This document shows, in pieces, positions 48,556-57,018 of a DNA stretch of 64,000 nt; the stretch's first letter is position 1; each line of letters opens with the position of its first letter. A model generated the notes under the pieces. It searched no databases and was not told where the DNA came from. It saw only the letters and a program-made list of their open reading frames with translations. A program made the position numbers and the translations under genes. Origin of the DNA: Acanthosoma haemorrhoidale (lineage: Eukaryota > Arthropoda > Insecta > Hemiptera > Acanthosomatidae); the NCBI GenBank assembly GCA_930367205.1, contig OV884014.1, forward strand, positions 113,317,153-113,381,152. The letters run 5' to 3'.

Positions 48556-49129
48556 ATATTATTATACTAAAAAAAAACATATACCGTCTATAGTAATTAT
48601 TTACTCTCACGGAATAATAGGGTTGTACCCTAACCATTGGATGTTAAAGAATTTTTTGTACTTTTTTGGCTTTACAAATCCACTAATTAAAGAAATAGGA
48701 AATAATCCTAGGTCAGTTCATTCTTTTTTTATCCACTTTCTATTTATAAGCATTATTTTGTTATTTATTTGTGTTCGTATAGTTTTTTTAACGTGGAAAA
48801 TTTTGTTTTGAATATTATAGTGAGCTTGGTTGTAAGCCACCCCAACCACTGTAATTATCGGTAAATATTATATATTGTTTTTAAAAAGTAATAACGATAT
48901 ATATATATATATCCCTAGGTATAAAGAGATTAATTTACTTCGGAACGAAGAATGCATATATTAATTATTTTAGATCATCGTTTGTGATATTTTATTTGGT
49001 AACTATTATTTATATCTCAATAATCTCTCATTTTAATATGAAATGCAAAAATTGAGAGCAAGAATCAGTGATCTTAGATCATATTATTTTAAAATAAACG
49101 ATTAATCTTTGCAAGTACAACTTTTAAAA

Positions 49130-49160
<31 letters not shown>
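48556..49160. other. AT-rich flank ending in (TA)n
   Basis: No gene is seen. The (TA)n tract at 49138-49160 is the insertion site of the LTR retrotransposon that follows. Confidence 0.6.
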
Positions 49161-49164
<4 letters not shown>

Positions 49165-49556
49165 ACCGATAGACTTTTATAGCCAATGTAAATTAGCGAT
49201 TGTTTACGCCGGTAATTCGTTTATTTTAGTTATTAAAGGAAAAAATTATCATTCATTGTTTAAGCCGAATAAGGGGTCTTGCGCTGACAAGTAATTATCT
49301 AACAAAGTACCCTCGTAAAATTTATTATAAAAAAAAAAAAAAAAAAAGTGTAAATTAGAGATAAATATTTTTTTTTGTATTTGGTTAGTTTTATATAAAG
49401 AATTAATAATTATTGATAATATTATAAATGTTCTAAGAATATCTTTGTGTTTCAAATGTGAGTGTATTGATTTTGTTTTATGTAAAATATGCTGGAAAGT
49501 AAACAAAACAAATAACGGTGCGGGACGCCTCCGAGGCCCCGTAAGACCCTACATCC

Positions 49557-49594
49557 TTTATAGAGGATTAAAAGGACGGAGCACGGAGATCAGT
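49557..49594 (+). promoter_or_regulatory. Candidate LTR core promoter
   Basis: TTTATAGAGGATTAAAAGG lies about 25-35 bp upstream of ATCAGTCG, which contains the arthropod initiator TCAGT (A at 49592). This would put the U3/R border near 49592 and leave a ~860-nt leader before the gag ATG. The same sequence is in the 3' LTR at about 56229-56266. This is inference from spacing and motifs. Confidence 0.4.
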
Positions 49595-49975
49595 CGCTTG
49601 CAGTCAGTGTGTGGATCAGTTGGCCAACACCCGCCGGAGCGCCCCCCCCTCATCTCACCACCTTATCGGCCTATGGTTTATGGGGAGCACCTCTGGTTGG
49701 AGATTTGACTTGGAACTAGTATGGATATGAGCATATCGATCATCGACTCACCGATTCCATCCACCGGGAACCTCACAGCTGAATGACTAATCCACTATCT
49801 AGCTACGACAGGTAACCTCGTTGGACGTAGCTTCCACGTACCGAGGGTTTATGTTGTTTGTTTACGTCGTTCATCAGTTTACACCAAATAACACCAAACT
49901 ATGCATACGTATAGATAAACACGGACAGTGATGTATTTGTTTTGTTCTCATTCTTCGATCAGCAAACTTTAAGTT

Positions 49976-50197
49976 AATAAAACTCTGGTTTACAAGTTTC
50001 CAGTTTAGTAAAGTTTAAGTATTTTTCTGTCCAATAGTTTAAGTAATTTTTCTCTCAATTAGTTTACTTATTTTTTTTATCAAATAGTTTAATTATTTTT
50101 TTTATCAAATAGTTTAATTATTTTTTCTTTCAAATAGTTTAAGTATTTTTTTTTTCAAATAGCTTAAGGATTTTTTTGTTTATTATCATTTAATAAA
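49976..50197 (+). promoter_or_regulatory. LTR polyadenylation signals
   Basis: AATAAA occurs at 49976-49981 and 50192-50197, downstream of the candidate transcription start. Either could define the R/U5 border. The second is followed within 30 nt by TGTCAATTCCC and then a GT-rich stretch. Confidence 0.4.
50012..50178 (+). repeat. 25-bp T-rich tandem repeat inside the LTR
   Basis: Nearly seven copies of a unit AGTTTAAGTATTTTT plus CTNTCAAAT with a 24-25 bp period. It is duplicated in the 3' LTR at 56684-56850. Confidence 0.85.
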
Positions 50198-50344
50198 ATG
50201 TCGGTAATCTAAATGTCAATTCCCTGTAATATTTCAGGTTCCCCTGTCCTTGGGTAAGGCCCTCTCCTGGCATTAATATTTTCCCCAGATTCCTGTAAAC
50301 ATTTAGGGGGAGGAGGAAGAGAGAGAAAGTCGGGGGTTTACAAG

Positions 50345-50362
50345 TGGTGTCAGGTGTGGGGT
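50345..50362 (+). promoter_or_regulatory. Primer-binding site, tRNA-Leu-like
   Basis: Two bases after the LTR, TGGTGTCAGGTGTGGGGT matches 15 of 18 positions to the complement of the 3' end of a typical animal tRNA-Leu (TGGTGTCAG, then GTGGG). The first nine bases, including the CCA complement, are perfect. The match to tRNA-Leu is from general knowledge of tRNA ends. Confidence 0.7.
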
Positions 50363-50451
50363 GGATTGCAAGAAAATCCACTAATCCGGGATAAACTTTT
50401 ATTTCGAAAAAAAAAAAAAAAAAAATTTTTTTTTGATAAATCCCTTTTAAA

Positions 50452-51597
50452 ATGTCGGTTGAAAGTAACCTCCGACAGAGGATAGAAGAATTAGAGAAGG
50501 CTAACCTGGCTTTGGCCCAGTCGGAAGAAAAATTGAAAAATGAACTCGAAGCTAGCCGGACAGAGATAAAGGAAGGAGGGACACCTAAGCCACCAAGGAA
50601 GGATTTGTCCTTGCAGGGTCTGATCAAGACGTGGGGAGGGGAGGCGAGTGCCAGGCCGGTTGACGAATTCCTAGAGTATGTGGAGGAAGTAGCAGCTTGT
50701 GGAGCTTGGGAGGACGTTGACCGAGTTCGGATTTGTAGGCTCAAGTTGCAGGGCCCGGCAGCCGCCTTTGTCAGAGGAAATGAGGAATTAAAGGGTATTG
50801 TCAGCTTTAAGAAGTTTGCAGACGCACTGCGAGAAAGGTTTGGAGATCCACATACTTTTGAATATTATGGAAGAATTTTGCAGGAGACGAGTCAACAGCC
50901 AAAAGAGAGGATCCAAGAATTTTCGGACAGATGCATTTCCTTGGGGGGGAAAATGACCAGGTCCGATCTATCTGGGAATGAAGCAAAGTGGTGGGCGCGG
51001 GAAGTAGAGAGAAAAGTGCTAGAAGCGTTCATGAGGGGACTCTCGGGTGAGGTGGGAAAACAGGTGTTGTTCGGACGCCCAGATACACTGAAGAATGCAG
51101 TGAGATTGGCGTTAGATGTAGAACAAGCCTTGCAAGAGCATCAACGGGGAAAGAACGTATATGTGTTGGAAGAGGCAGGGGGCAGGTCCGGCCCCTGCCA
51201 TGAGCAGCAACGAGAGAGTGAGAGAAATAGGTATAGAAGCTCAGTGGATCCTATCGCTAGAAACGAGGACCAGGCCTCGGCACGGGGAGCGGGAGCGGTG
51301 TGTAGCTTAAGGGAACAGATCGAAGACGCTTGTATCAGCGCGATTCAAAAGGCGCTTCCCTCGAGACTAGGGAAATCCGATTCTCAGCGTTGCTATCGGT
51401 GTGGAGAGTTAGGACATTACGCAAGGGGATGCAGAATGCCACCACCGGCTAAAGGAGTAAGCAATAACCCGGGCCCCAGAGAAAGGTTAACTTGCTACAG
51501 GTGTGGACGGCAAGGGCATATAGCGAACCAGTGCAGATCCCAGCAGCTGCCCGCCGAAAAGAAATTGAACCCCGTGCAGGGGCCCCCAAATGCTTAA
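50452..51597 (+). CDS. Gag polyprotein (capsid and nucleocapsid)
   Basis: This 381-residue protein should form the particle that packages the element's RNA. The ATG at 50452 has an A at -3 and is followed at once by a coiled-coil-like segment (residues 6-40: E/K/L-rich heptads). Residues ~50-230 form a helical retrotransposon-Gag capsid region (RICRLKLQGPAAAFV, then FADALRERFGD, then ETSQQPKERIQEF). Residues 231-310 are a charged linker. Two CCHC zinc knuckles follow, C314-x2-C-x4-H-x4-C327 and C348-x2-C-x4-H-x4-C361, typical of nucleocapsid RNA binding. It ends at TAA 51595-51597, overlapping the pol frame. The last codons form a slippery site, so a fraction of ribosomes should continue into Pol. 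Confidence 0.95.
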   Translation: MSVESNLRQRIEELEKANLALAQSEEKLKNELEASRTEIKEGGTPKPPRKDLSLQGLIKTWGGEASARPVDEFLEYVEEVAACGAWEDVDRVRICRLKLQGPAAAFVRGNEELKGIVSFKKFADALRERFGDPHTFEYYGRILQETSQQPKERIQEFSDRCISLGGKMTRSDLSGNEAKWWAREVERKVLEAFMRGLSGEVGKQVLFGRPDTLKNAVRLALDVEQALQEHQRGKNVYVLEEAGGRSGPCHEQQRESERNRYRSSVDPIARNEDQASARGAGAVCSLREQIEDACISAIQKALPSRLGKSDSQRCYRCGELGHYARGCRMPPPAKGVSNNPGPRERLTCYRCGRQGHIANQCRSQQLPAEKKLNPVQGPPNA

Positions 51598-54500
51598 GGC
51601 CCGACGGTCACCCCCCGTCTGGGCCGGAGAAACCCAAGCCTGTGGATGAGAAATGGCTTACAGGGGTGGGAGCCGGAGTAGGTAAATTGATAAAACTGGA
51701 CATGCTAATTGGGGGATATCTCCACCACATGATAGTAGACACGGGGGCCGAAGTGACGCTAATTCGCACGGCGCTTCCGGGAGTTCAATTAAGGCCCGCC
51801 AGTGTCCGAGCTAGAGGAGTAACAGGACAGGCTCTGCGTATTTTGGGGGTACAAGAGTTGATGTGCCAAGTAGACGGCCTGGAAGTGAAACATCAGGTGA
51901 TGGTAATCAGCGTGAACTTGCCCGGAGACGGAATCATAGGTTTGGATTTGCTAGAAAAGCTAGGAGCTAAACTGGATATTCGTAACCGGGAGGTGATAGT
52001 GACGCCGCCTGACGCTGGCCTGAGTTTTGAGAAGCAACCAGTCAACGTACATCCCCTTCACCAGTTGGGAGTGGCAATAAATTCCTTAGAAGCGAAAGGG
52101 AGAAGTACAAGGGAAACGACGCAGGAGGAGCCAATTCCAAAGGATGGATCCTCGTCCGACCTAATCCATGCCCAAGACAGAAAGCACCAACAGAAGAGAA
52201 AAAAGAGGGCCAAACGCGGAAACCAGCAGGCCGCGAACAAAGCAGTAGAGACCCCGGGATCCCGCGAACAACCCGACAAGCACGATGAGACCAAGGGGCT
52301 AGAAATTACCAGCCCTGCTCGAATCGCAATCCCTTCGTGTAGTGAGAAACTCATTAGAGCAACGATCCACCAGAGAGAGAAGGCAGTGGTGGTTGTCGAG
52401 CCGGTACAATTGAAACAAGGTAGCTTAAGAGTAGGGCGAAGTATTGGGCTCGTAGAACACGGGGAGGTTTGGATCCAACTTATGAACTCGGGGCCGGTGG
52501 ATACCTACCTCGATAAAGGGCAATTATTGGGAATAGGCGCGGAATGGCATACGGAGGAAAGAAATGAAAGGGACGTTCGGATACACCGAGTAGAGGGTAG
52601 CGAGAATGCTCTGGAAAAGGGGGCTCAACTATGGAATGTAGACCACCTCGGTGAGTCGGATAAGGGTGTAGTCGAGTCGCTGCTAGAAGAGTTTAAAGAT
52701 CTATTCGAAGAACCGGGAAAGGAAGGCTGCTCTACTGGGGTGAAGCATAGAATACCAACAGGGGAAGCTCCCCCGGTGATCAAGCGCCCGTATCGAGTGC
52801 CCTTCAACCAACGAGCGGTAGTAGACGAACACTTAGAAGAAATGTTACGCAAGGGAGTGATAGCTCCTTCCGACAGTGCTTGGGCAGCACCTGTCGTGTT
52901 GGTACCCAAACGAAGTGAAGACGGAAGGACCCAGTATAGATTCTGCACTGATTTCCGGGGGCTGAATGCAGTAACGCAGGTGGATGCTTACCCCCTACCA
53001 TTGATTCAGGAAACATTAGAGATGTTGGGACAGAGTAGGCTTTTCACAACATTAGACCTTGCCAGCGGCTACCACCAAATACCGGTGGCCGAGGAAGATC
53101 GACCGAAAACTGCATTCACCACCCTAGGGGGGCACTACGAGTACCATAAAATGCCGTTCGGGCTTGCTGGGGCCCCAGCCACATTCCAGCGAACTATGGA
53201 CCAGGTACTGATGGGAGTTAAGGGGACTGACTGCTACGTTTATTTAGATGACATTATCATCTTCAGTGGTGATATGGAGGAGCACTGCACTCGATTAAGA
53301 AGGGTGCTGGAGCGACTGCGGGGTGCTAATCTGAAGTTGAAAGGACCAAAATGTAAGTTTGTGGTCAGGCAGGTAAAATATCTTGGCCACTTGGTAACCA
53401 GTGAAGGGGTGAAACCTGACCCAGAAAAGATCACGGCGGTGACAGAATTTCCAAAACCCGGTTCGGCTCGGGAAGTGAGAGGCTTCCTGGGTCTCGCCGG
53501 ATATTACCGGAGGTTCGTACCTCAGTTCGCCGAAATTGCCAAGCCCCTCACCCAGTTGACGGGGAAGGGAATGTCATTTCACTGGGGGAAAGAACAAGAC
53601 GAGGCGTTTACCGCTCTACAGGAGATATTGTGTTCTGACCGAGTGCTGATTTATCCTGATTTCCGAGACCCTTTCATTCTGGCGACCGATGCCTCTGGAA
53701 TGGCAGTAGGGGCCGTCCTCTCACAACTCCGAAACGGACAAGAAAGGCCTATCGCCTTTGCCAGTCGACAGCTACACCCAGCGGAACAAAATTATTCGGC
53801 TACCGAAAGAGAGCTACTTTCGGTAGTCTGGGCAACCAAGCATTTTAGGTGCTATCTGTTGGGTCGAAAGTTTACACTTGTCACTGACCACGCTGCACTT
53901 AAATGGATGCTGTCCCTAAGAGACCCGTCCTCCCGCTTGATGAGGTGGGCTCTCAGACTCGAGGAATTCGAGTATCAGGTCGTCCACAAACCAGGGAAGA
54001 AGCATACCAACGCGGACTCCCTGAGTAGGGCCGTAGCGGGTATAAGGACGTTCGACGAAGGAGCCCAACGGGCTCTTTGGAAAAGAGGGCAGGAACAGGA
54101 CGAAGAATGCCAGAGATGGGTCAAAAGTAACCCACGAGGGTTACGGACGGCGGCGGATGGTATAATATACTACGGAATAGGTGATGACCCGAATCAATGG
54201 AAAATTTTGGTTCCACTAGATCGCCGGCAACAGATCATGGAGGAACACCATACTCGGCCATGGGCGGGACATCCGGGAAGAGAACGTACCCATGAACTGA
54301 TAAAGAATAAGTTCTATTGGCCCTCGATGGGGAAAGATATAGAAGAGTTCGTTAAGGGGTGCCACTCGTGTGCTCAGAGAAAGACCCCCCCTGGGTTAAC
54401 AGCTCCTCTAGAGGCCCCCTTCTTTCCCAAGGAGCCATTCGAACTGGTTTCCCTGGATATCGTGGGGCCGTTCCCAAAGAGTAGCCGCGGGAATAAATAT

Positions 54501-55760
54501 TTGTTAACTTTTATAGACCACTTCAGCCGATACACTGAAGCTGAACCTATAAGGGAACAGACGGCGGACGAGACCGCTCGGGTTTTTGTCGAGCGTATAA
54601 TCACCAGACATGGGACTCCAAAGAAACTACTGACTGATCAAGGCAGGAATTTCGTGTCGGCGTTGTTCAAATCCGTGTGCAAGGGTTTAGGCATACAAAA
54701 ACTCCAAACCACCCCCTACCATCCCCAGAGTAATGGAATGCTGGAACGCTTTCATCGTACACTGGGAGATTCCATGGCTCACTTTGCCAGAAAAGATGGG
54801 CGAGATTGGGACCGGTGGGTCCCCTATTCACTAATGGCTTATCGCTCCATACCACATTCTGCCACGGGATTTTCGCCGAACTTCCTGTTATATGGCAGAG
54901 AGCTCCGCACTCCGGAAGGGGAATGGATAGAGCCTGTGGAAGCGTTGGAAAACGCCTTAACACAAGATGAAGCTGCAAGGATTAGGGTTCGTGTAGAACA
55001 GGCCTACGAAGAAGCCCGTGAAAGGATTAAGAAAACTTGGGCTCGCAGAACCGCGGCGGTTAACCAAGATAGGAGATCCCGAACTTTCACCGAGGGCGAC
55101 GCGGTATACCTACATGTACCCGCGGTAAAACCAGGAAATTTAAAAAAATTTCATTGTCCTTGGACGGGACCATGGATAATAGTCAAGAAATGCAGTGCGG
55201 TAACATATGCAATCAGGAATGAAACCGGCGGGACCCAGGTAGTACACGTGAACCGCTTGAAACCGGCTTTTAACAGTGGTCTCGAAACGGAGTATCCAAA
55301 GGAGCAACAGTCTGAATCGGAAGATGACGATGACGAAGTAAGGGATAAGGAAAGAGACCAAGAGGACTTCTGGCCGATCCCCCTAACCGACTCTGACGAG
55401 GAGGAAGAGCCCCATCCTAGAGAAAGGGCCATTGGGAACGATTCCCTATTGGCCACTAGCTCGCCAAGAAGGGATGTAGTGGCTCCAAGCTGGTGGCCTG
55501 AGGGCGAAGCGGAGGGGCGACCAAGTATGATCCGTACGGAGGAAGATGTTTCATCGAGCGAAAAGGAGCCCTCCCGCCCGGTTACCCCGTTGGTGAACCC
55601 ATCGGAGGTCTCGGGAGAGACCTCGGTGGAAGATGACAGTACCAACTATCGAGACCCGACTTGGGAGGCGGATAGTACAGAGGCACCGATGTTGCCGCGC
55701 AGTCCCTACTTATTGAGAAATAATCGCCGGTCTAGCCGGGGAGGGAGAAACAAAGAGTGA
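51468..55760 (+). CDS. Pol polyprotein (PR-RT-RNaseH-IN)
   Basis: This frame is open from 51468 (after a TAA at 51465) and -1 relative to gag. It has no good ATG start and is probably made only as Gag-Pol. Residues are counted from 51492. Aspartic protease is DTGA at 83-86. Reverse transcriptase is about 430-620, with FTTLDLASGYHQI and catalytic YVYLDD at 582-587. RNase H has TDASG (D733) and TDHAALKWM (D799). Integrase has an HHCC zinc finger (H919 region, C957-x2-C960) and D989, D1049, E1085, a DD35E spacing. A GPY/F-like TGPWIIV module follows, then a ~160-residue acidic tail rich in E, D and S with no chromodomain. All catalytic residues seen are intact. The stop is TGA at 55758-55760, only 71 bp before the 3' LTR, which leaves no room for env. 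Confidence 0.95.
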   Translation, partial: PGPQRKVNLLQVWTARAYSEPVQIPAAARRKEIEPRAGAPKCLRPDGHPPSGPEKPKPVDEKWLTGVGAGVGKLIKLDMLIGGYLHHMIVDTGAEVTLIRTALPGVQLRPASVRARGVTGQALRILGVQELMCQVDGLEVKHQVMVISVNLPGDGIIGLDLLEKLGAKLDIRNREVIVTPPDAGLSFEKQPVNVHPLHQLGVAINSLEAKGRSTRETTQEEPIPKDGSSSDLIHAQDRKHQQKRKKRAKRGNQQAANKAVETPGSREQPDKHDETKGLEITSPARIAIPSCSEKLIRATIHQREKAVVVVEPVQLKQGSLRVGRSIGLVEHGEVWIQLMNSGPVDTYLDKGQLLGIGAEWHTEERNERDVRIHRVEGSENALEKGAQLWNVDHLGESDKGVVESLLEEFKDLFEEPGKEGCSTGVKHRIPTGEAPPVIKRPYRVPFNQRAVVDEHLEEMLRKGVIAPSDSAWAAPVVLVPKRSEDGRTQYRFCTDFRGLNAVTQVDAYPLPLIQETLEMLGQSRLFTTLDLASGYHQIPVAEEDRPKTAFTTLGGHYEYHKMPFGLAGAPATFQRTMDQVLMGVKGTDCYVYLDDIIIFSGDMEEHCTRLRRVLERLRGANLKLKGPKCKFVVRQVKYLGHLVTSEGVKPDPEKITAVTEFPKPGSAREVRGFLGLAGYYRRFVPQFAEIAKPLTQLTGKGMSFHWGKEQDEAFTALQEILCSDRVLIYPDFRDPFILATDASGMAVGAVLSQLRNGQERPIAFASRQLHPAEQNYSATERELLSVVWATKHFRCYLLGRKFTLVTDHAALKWMLSLRDPSSRLMRWALRLEEFEYQVVHKPGKKHTNADSLSRAVAGIRTFDEGAQRALWKRGQEQDEECQRWVKSNPRGLRTAADGIIYYGIGDDPNQWKILVPLDRRQQIMEEHHTRPWAGHPGRERTHELIKNKFYWPSMGKDIEEFVKGCHSCAQRKTPPGLTAPLEAPFFPKEPFELVSLDIVGPFPKSSRGNKYLLTFIDHFSRYTEAEPIREQTADETARVFVERIITRHGTPKKLLTDQGRNFVSALFKSVCKGLGIQKLQTTPYHPQSNGMLERFHRTLGDSMAHFARKDGRDWDRWVPYSLMAYRSIPHSATGFSPNFLLYGRELRTPEGEWIEPVEALENALTQDEAARIRVRVEQAYEEARERIKKTWARRTAAVNQDRRSRTFTEGDAVYLHVPAVKPGNLKKFHCPWTGPWIIVKKCSAVTYAIRNETGGTQVVHVNRLKPAFNSGLETEYPKEQQSESEDDDDEVRDKERDQEDFWPIPLTDSDEEEEPHPRERAIGNDSLLATSSPRRDVVAPSWWPEGEAEGRPSMIRTEEDVSSSEKEPSRPVTPLVNPSEVSGETSVEDDSTNYRDPTWEADSTEAPMLPRSPYLLRNNRRSSRGGRNKE
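51585..51625 (+). promoter_or_regulatory. -1 ribosomal frameshift signal
   Basis: In the gag frame the heptamer C CCA AAT (51585-51591) fits X-XXY-YYZ. After a 6-nt spacer (51592-51597, holding the gag stop) comes a GC-rich hairpin. GGCCCGACGG (51598-51607) pairs with CCGTC and GGGCC (51615-51619, 51621-51625), leaving one bulged T and a 7-nt loop. A -1 shift here enters the pol frame at 51591. Spacer length and stem stability match known -1 signals. Heptamers of the CCCAAAU type are less common than AAAAAAC or UUUAAAC. A weaker candidate, GGGCCCC, lies at 51471-51477. Confidence 0.75.
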
Positions 55761-55786
55761 GGGTGTCAGTGCGTGTCACGAGAAAG

Positions 55787-55815
55787 AAAAGTGTTGACCT
55801 AGGGTCAACACTTTT
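55787..55815 (+). promoter_or_regulatory. Perfect 13-bp hairpin before the polypurine tract
   Basis: AAAAGTGTTGACC, loop TAG, GGTCAACACTTTT. All 13 pairs are canonical, and the hairpin ends exactly where the purine-rich primer tract begins. It lies between the pol stop and the 3' LTR, so it is in the genomic RNA and the 3' UTR of the mRNA. Roles in plus-strand priming, packaging or RNA stability are possible but unproven. Confidence 0.7.
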
Positions 55816-55831
55816 GGAAAACGGGGAGTGT
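55816..55831 (+). promoter_or_regulatory. Polypurine tract
   Basis: GGAAAACGGGGAGTGT directly precedes the TG of the 3' LTR. It is 13 of 16 purines, as expected for the plus-strand primer. Confidence 0.75.
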
Positions 55832-57014
55832 TGTGACCGATAGACTTTTATAGCCAATGTAAATTAGCGATTGTTTACGCCGGTAATTCGTTTATTTTAG
55901 TTATTAAAGGAAAAAATTATCATTCATTGTTTAAGCCGAATAAGGGGTCTTGCGCTGACAAGTAATTATCTAACAAAGTACCCTCGTAAAATTTATTATA
56001 AAAAAAAAAAAAAAAAAAAGTGTAAATTAGAGATAAATATTTTTTTTTGTATTTGGTTAGTTTTATATAAAGAATTAATAATTATTGATAATATTATAAA
56101 TGTTCTAAGAATATCTTTGTGTTTCAAATGTGAGTGTATTGATTTTGTTTTATGTAAAATATGCTGGAAAGTAAACAAAACAAATAACGGTGCGGGACGC
56201 CTCCGAGGCCCCGTAAGACCCTACATCCTTTATAGAGGATTAAAAGGACGGAGCACGGAGATCAGTCGCTTGCAGTCAGTGTGTGGATCAGTTGGCCAAC
56301 ACCCGCCGGAGCGCCCCCCCCTCATCTCACCACCTTATCGGCCTATGGTTTATGGGGAGCACCTCTGGTTGGAGATTTGACTTGGAACTAGTATGGATAT
56401 GAGCATATCGATCATCGACTCACCGATTCCATCCACCGGGAACCTCACAGCTGAATGACTAATCCACTATCTAGCTACGACAGGTAACCTCGTTGGACGT
56501 AGCTTCCACGTACCGAGGGTTTATGTTGTTTGTTTACGTCGTTCATCAGTTTACACCAAATAACACCAAACTATGCATACGTATAGATAAACACGGACAG
56601 TGATGTATTTGTTTTGTTCTCATTCTTCGATCAGCAAACTTTAAGTTAATAAAACTCTGGTTTACAAGTTTCCAGTTTAGTAAAGTTTAAGTATTTTTCT
56701 GTCCAATAGTTTAAGTAATTTTTCTCTCAATTAGTTTACTTATTTTTTTTATCAAATAGTTTAATTATTTTTTTTATCAAATAGTTTAATTATTTTTTCT
56801 TTCAAATAGTTTAAGTATTTTTTTTTTCAAATAGCTTAAGGATTTTTTTGTTTATTATCATTTAATAAAATGTCGGTAATCTAAATGTCAATTCCCTGTA
56901 ATATTTCAGGTTCCCCTGTCCTTGGGTAAGGCCCTCTCCTGGCATTAATATTTTCCCCAGATTCCTGTAAACATTTAGGGGGAGGAGGAAGAGAGAGAAA
57001 GTCGGGGGTTTACA
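55832..57014 (+). repeat. 3' LTR
   Basis: This 1183-bp LTR is identical to the 5' LTR as far as I can see except for one extra A in the A run near 55999-56018. It ends TTTACA and is followed by TATA, matching the 5' target site. Confidence 0.97.
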
Positions 57015-57018
57015 TATA

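Larger units (their letters stand above)
49161..50342 (+). repeat. 5' LTR
   Basis: This 1182-bp LTR starts TGTGACCGATAG and ends GGGGGTTTACA, so its ends form a short TGT...ACA inverted repeat. It contains a promoter candidate (49557-49594), two AATAAA signals (49976, 50192) and a 25-bp T-rich tandem repeat (50012-50178). An 87-codon frame (49445-49708) with two CxxC pairs is present in both LTRs but lies in leader or U3/R sequence, and I do not call it a gene. Confidence 0.97.
49161..57014 (+). mobile_element. Complete Ty3/gypsy LTR retrotransposon
   Basis: The 7854-bp element is bounded by TG...CA LTRs (49161-50342, 55832-57014) that differ, as read here, only in one A of a poly-A run. It sits in a (TA)n tract with a likely 4-bp TATA target duplication (49157-49160, 57015-57018). 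It has a tRNA-Leu-like primer site, gag, pol in -1 frame, a polypurine tract and no env. The pol order protease, RT, RNase H, integrase is that of Ty3/gypsy (Metaviridae-type) elements. Both frames are uninterrupted, so it is probably a very recent, possibly active copy. Its higher GC content contrasts with the AT-rich host DNA. Confidence 0.97.

Noticed and set aside
50190..50744. 184-codon antisense frame across LTR end and gag start
   Set aside because: Opposes gag and passes through poly-T translated as poly-Phe. Shadow frame.
51471..51477. GGGCCCC as the gag-pol slip site
   Set aside because: It fits X-XXY-YYZ but with C in the Y positions and no well-spaced stem seen. CCCAAAT at 51585 with its hairpin is a much better candidate.
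55151..55645. 164-codon antisense frame
   Set aside because: Lies wholly opposite pol and has no recognisable motif. It is a shadow of the pol acidic tail.
55761..55831. An env gene downstream of pol
   Set aside because: Only 71 bp separate the pol stop from the 3' LTR, filled by a hairpin and the polypurine tract.
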